In this document: piece after piece, positions 40,669 through 43,321 of the stretch
How the letters are laid out: every line of letters begins with the position of its first letter
Position numbering within the stretch: position 1 is the stretch's first letter
From: CAZEPJ01 sp964514105
Lineage (GTDB): Bacteria > Desulfobacterota > Desulfocorpusculales > Desulfocorpusculum
Direction of reading: 5' to 3'
Length of the DNA stretch: 43,321 nucleotides
Assembly (NCBI GenBank): GCA_964514105.1
Contig: CAZEPJ010000039.1
Coordinates: 1-43,321, forward strand
The notes under the pieces: model-generated
Seen by the model: the letters and a program-made list of their open reading frames with translations, nothing else
The model's database searches: none
What the model was told of the DNA's origin: nothing
Position numbers and translations under genes: made by a program

Positions 40669-41946
40669 GTGGAAGGCATCCGACCCGTCGGTGAGGCCCG
40701 CCGGACCCTGGGGGGATTGGACTTCTTTCTCCTGTGGGCCGGTGCGGCCGTGTCCCTGGCGGAGGTCTGGGCAGGTGGGCTACTGGTTCCCCTGGGCTTC
40801 CTGGGCGGGCTGTGGGCCATCGTGCTCGGCCACGTCATCGGAAACACGCCCCTGGCCCTGGGGGGCCTCATGGGGAGTCGACTGGGTATTTCGGCCATGG
40901 TGAGCACGAGGGCCGCCCTCGGCGTTCGCGGCGCCTCCCTGGGCGCGGTGCTCAACGTGGTGCAGCTGGTGGGGTGGACCGGGGTGATGCTCTGGATCGG
41001 GGGGCAGGCGGCCCAGGCCGTCCAGTCCTTCCCCGGGATGGGGTTTCGGGGATGGGTCCTGGTGGGAGGACTCGCCACCACCCTCTGGGCCCTGGTGGGG
41101 GACCGCGGCTGGAAGTGGCTCCAGCGGGTGGCGGTCAGCGGGCTCTTGGCCCTGTGCTGCCTCATGACCTATGTGGTCCTGGTCGAGTACGGATGGGTGC
41201 GGCTCACGGCGGCCCCCCCCCGGGGCCAGATGCCGTTCATGGTGGGGCTCGACCTCGTCATCGCCATGCCCATCTCATGGCTCCCCCTGGTGAGCGACTA
41301 CACCCGGTTCGCCAGGCGCTCGGGGGCCGCCTTCTGGGGCACGTGGGCGGGCTACCTGGTGGTCGGCTCCTGGATGTACGCCATCGGCCTCGGGGCGGCC
41401 CTGGCCACGGCGTCGTCCAGCCCGGAAGTCATGGTCATGGAGCTCCTGGTGGGATGGGGGCTCGCGTTTCCGGCGCTCATCATCGTCCTGTTGTCCACCT
41501 TCACCACCACCTTTCTGGACATCTACTCCACATCGGTCTCGTCCATGACCCTCTGGCCGTCCCTGGGAGACCGCGCGGGGGTGGTGGGATGCGGGGCCCT
41601 GGGCACGCTGCTGGCCATGCTGTTTCCGGCCACGGCATACGAAGGGTTTCTCCTCATGGTGGGTTCCATCTTCTGTCCCCTGTTCGGGGTGGTCCTGGCC
41701 GATTACTTCGTGCTGCGGCGAGGGCGATACGCGCTGGACGCCCTGTACGGAAGGGGCCCGTACTGGTACCGGGGGGGATTCAATCCGCGGGGCCTGACGG
41801 CCTGGGGTGCGGGCTTCGCCCTCTACCACTTGCTGCAGGGGCTGACCACCCTGGGCGCCTCCATCCCCAGCCTCGTGGCCGCGGGGGCCCTGTACCTGGC
41901 CCTCATGAAGAGCGCGGGTTCGGGCAATTGGCAAGGCTGCGGGTGA
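40669..41946 (+). CDS. cytX: Hydroxymethylpyrimidine permease CytX (NCS1 family)
   Basis: The 425-residue membrane protein has about twelve helices and belongs to the NCS1 cytosine/purine permeases. FFLLWAGAAVSLAEVWAGG at the start, AMPISWLPLVSDYTRFARRSG in the middle and CPLFGVVLADYFVLRRGRY near the end match CytX, the member predicted to import hydroxymethylpyrimidine under TPP riboswitch control. The GTG start at 40669 has an excellent AAGGAGGTGAACCC ahead of it. As last gene of the operon it supplies the pyrimidine half of thiamine, as ThiW supplies the thiazole half. Confidence 0.9.
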   Translation: MEGIRPVGEARRTLGGLDFFLLWAGAAVSLAEVWAGGLLVPLGFLGGLWAIVLGHVIGNTPLALGGLMGSRLGISAMVSTRAALGVRGASLGAVLNVVQLVGWTGVMLWIGGQAAQAVQSFPGMGFRGWVLVGGLATTLWALVGDRGWKWLQRVAVSGLLALCCLMTYVVLVEYGWVRLTAAPPRGQMPFMVGLDLVIAMPISWLPLVSDYTRFARRSGAAFWGTWAGYLVVGSWMYAIGLGAALATASSSPEVMVMELLVGWGLAFPALIIVLLSTFTTTFLDIYSTSVSSMTLWPSLGDRAGVVGCGALGTLLAMLFPATAYEGFLLMVGSIFCPLFGVVLADYFVLRRGRYALDALYGRGPYWYRGGFNPRGLTAWGAGFALYHLLQGLTTLGASIPSLVAAGALYLALMKSAGSGNWQGCG

Positions 41947-41964
41947 TCCCGGTCTCGACCGGGA
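41947..41964. terminator. Small hairpin between convergent cytX and DUF3108-like genes
   Basis: TCCCGGT (41947-41953) pairs with ACCGGGA (41958-41964) around CTCG, directly after the cytX stop. A second stem CGAGGC/GCCTCG (41967-41986) follows. No T-tract is present, so it may stop transcription only weakly, perhaps in both directions. Confidence 0.4.
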
Positions 41965-41995
41965 CGCGAGGCGGGGGGACGCCTCGGCGGCCCCA

Positions 41996-42901
41996 TCAGA
42001 TCCGCCACAGGACCTGATCCAGGGGAGGGGATGGCGGGGAGGCGAGTTCGGGGTCGGGAAGGCGGCGCCTCCGGACAAGGGTCGCCGTGACCTCTCCCGC
42101 CAGACGCACCCGGTTGGCCGTGGCCTCGATGGGGACCCAGTCGGCATCCAACCAGCCCTCCACGTCTCCCCGGACGGCCTCCTGAAGCTCCTCCTCCAAG
42201 CGGGCGCGGAGGAAATGGGCCCGGTGTCCCGCCTCGGGATGGGCGGGGAGATTCCCCGGAACCTTGCTCCCTGCGGAGATGCGAAAGCGCAGAGTCAGCG
42301 GTTCCTTGCGGGCGAGGTTGTCGATCTCATAGTCCCGTTCGTCGCCCAGGGCCCCGAAGGCCCCCACCCGCCAGTTGAAGAACGCGCTCAGGGGGTCGTC
42401 CAGGAGGCGCCCGCGCATTCTCCAGCGCCTCTCCCGGCGCTTGTCCGGCCCCATCTTGATCTCCAAGTACTCGTCCCGATCCCGCTGGAACAGGAGGATC
42501 TTCCTGCGCCAGTTCCCCTTTCGGGAGGCCTGATCCCCGTGCCAAACCGGCAGGAAGCGCCCATGCTCGGGGGACCAGGTCATGAGGGTGACGAAGAGGT
42601 CCGAGCGCTGGAGGGTGAAGAAGCCCACAACCCCCTCGAGCTCGGTCTGAAAGGTGGCCACGTATTGGGAGGTACCCCGGATCCGCTGGAGCCGCAGTTC
42701 CCCCGTTGCCAGATCTCCCACCAGCTCGCAGCGCGCGCGATACTGGAGCCCTCGCCCCACCCACTCCTCCAGGCCCGGGGGGTCCTCCGATGCGGACGGC
42801 CGCAGCCCGGGATCCGATGCCCTGGCCCGGCTGGCCCACAGCGATCCCAGGGCCATTCCGGCCACCCCCAGCCACGCGCGCCTGGTGAACTCTCGGGTCA
42901 T
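41996..42901 (-). CDS. Tat-exported DUF3108-like periplasmic protein
   Basis: The 301-residue product starts at ATG 42901 with MTREFTRRAWLGVAGMALG, a clear twin-arginine signal (TRRAWLG) ending near RARAS. The mature part has the alternating beta pattern of DUF3108 proteins: GELRLQRIRGTSQYVATFQ, LFVTLMTWSPEHGRFLPVWH and RKILLFQRDRDEYLEIKM. The family is periplasmic, of unknown function, and possibly bound to envelope assembly. GGAGGGCG lies upstream of the start. A longer in-frame reading reaches 43204 but covers intergenic DNA. The family assignment is moderate; the Tat signal is strong. Confidence 0.8.
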   Translation of the reverse strand: MTREFTRRAWLGVAGMALGSLWASRARASDPGLRPSASEDPPGLEEWVGRGLQYRARCELVGDLATGELRLQRIRGTSQYVATFQTELEGVVGFFTLQRSDLFVTLMTWSPEHGRFLPVWHGDQASRKGNWRRKILLFQRDRDEYLEIKMGPDKRRERRWRMRGRLLDDPLSAFFNWRVGAFGALGDERDYEIDNLARKEPLTLRFRISAGSKVPGNLPAHPEAGHRAHFLRARLEEELQEAVRGDVEGWLDADWVPIEATANRVRLAGEVTATLVRRRRLPDPELASPPSPPLDQVLWRI

Positions 42902-43221
42902 GGCGGTCGCGCCCTCCGCGATCAGCGGTCCGCAAGGGCCCAAGGCCGCCCGGGGCGGCCTCCCCTGCGCCTGTGCCCAGTTTACCACAGGGCCCCGGGA
43001 GCAACGAGACGATGTTGGCACCCGCCCTCCCCCACTGACGCTGGCATCCCCAACTCGGCCCGTTCCTTGGCGGGGTATCCCCAGCAGGAGCCGGGGCACG
43101 GCCCCTTTATGTCTAAATGGTTGACAGCCATGGAAAATCGTGGTAGTGGATGTCCCTAATACTGGGGTGGGAGATGGCTCCCGGCGCGTATTTCCTGATT
43201 GCATGAGGAAGGAGGGACGGG
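42902..43221. other. Divergent intergenic region
   Basis: This 320-base stretch holds no convincing gene. It contains an 8-bp stem, AGGCCGCC/GGCGGCCT (42943-42961), in the leader of the DUF3108-like gene, a TAAACT on the minus strand (42984-42979) that could be a -10 box without a good -35, and a TTGACA on the plus strand (43121-43126) with only TAGTGG at the right distance. An AT-rich patch, 43107-43140, is unusual in this DNA and probably marks the promoter of the lipoprotein gene. Confidence 0.4.
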
Positions 43222-43321
43222 ATGATGAAGAGGTTTCTGCTTTTTCTGATCGCTGTGCCGCTGCTCCTGTTGGGGGCGTGTGCGCCGCCGGCCCATTTTG
43301 GGGTTCCGGACCGTGCGCTGC
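43222..43321 (+). CDS. Start of a lipoprotein gene, cut by the window edge
   Basis: Only 33 codons are visible. GAAGGAGGGACGGG precedes the ATG at 43222. The protein starts MMKRFLLFLIAVPLLLLGAC: basic residues, a hydrophobic core and a perfect lipobox LGAC, so it is a lipoprotein processed by signal peptidase II. The mature part begins CAPPAHFGVPDRAL. A second ATG three bases on is an equal alternative start. Its function cannot be told. Confidence 0.75.
   Translation, partial: MMKRFLLFLIAVPLLLLGACAPPAHFGVPDRAL

Overview
The window is GC-rich, densely packed bacterial chromosome. It has no rRNA, tRNA, CRISPR array, phage or insertion sequence that I can see. The gene mix points to an anaerobic or facultatively anaerobic Gram-negative bacterium, most likely of the old Deltaproteobacteria (Desulfobacterota) sphere: a DUF134/NifX-type pair, a tetrathionate-reductase-type molybdoenzyme with a multiheme cytochrome, FmdE and FmdB-type zinc proteins, a stand-alone IMP cyclohydrolase and mreBCD-mrdA-rodA. 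The taxonomic call is inference from gene content only.

Layout. (1) 1-1069: the start of an exported protein on the minus strand, then a divergent DUF134 + NifX-like pair behind a promoter that contains a palindrome, closed by a strong hairpin. (2) 1070-6715: a structured 5' leader, then a triheme cytochrome c, a four-cluster ferredoxin subunit, a Tat-exported TtrA-like molybdopterin oxidoreductase and an FmdE protein. This is a respiratory module with no NrfD/TtrC-type membrane anchor. (3) 6885-7673: exonuclease III. (4) 7697-20142, minus strand: a long tightly coupled operon encoding ABC ATPase, ABC permease, GldG-like protein, DUF4340 protein, FmdB-type zinc ribbon, DnaJ, a very large class A penicillin-binding protein, a repeat-rich lipoprotein, an archaeal-type thymidylate synthase and a small lipoprotein. 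(5) 20343-26882, minus strand: the cell-shape cluster mreB-mreC-mreD-mrdA-rodA plus lgt. (6) 27066-32586, minus strand: tsaC, purE, purD, a cyclohydrolase-only purH and a CHASE2 adenylate cyclase.

(7) 32868-34892: priA. (8) 34918-41946: a thiamine salvage operon. An extended -10 type promoter leads into a TPP riboswitch, whose P1 stem, a candidate antiterminator and a U-tract terminator can all be drawn and exclude each other. Behind it come a ThiS-like/ThiF fusion, the thiazole ECF substrate component ThiW, a fused double ECF ATPase, an EcfT protein, an unrecognised small P-loop protein, a ThiD-ThiN fusion and the HMP permease CytX. Together they would import the thiazole and pyrimidine halves of thiamine and join them, with ThiN replacing ThiE. 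No thiazole kinase (ThiM) is visible in the window, so the P-loop protein is the most interesting unknown. (9) 41996-43321: a Tat-exported DUF3108-like protein on the minus strand and the beginning of a lipoprotein on the plus strand.

Most starts are fixed by ATGA/GTGA-type overlaps or a visible Shine-Dalgarno sequence; where they are not, the entry says so.
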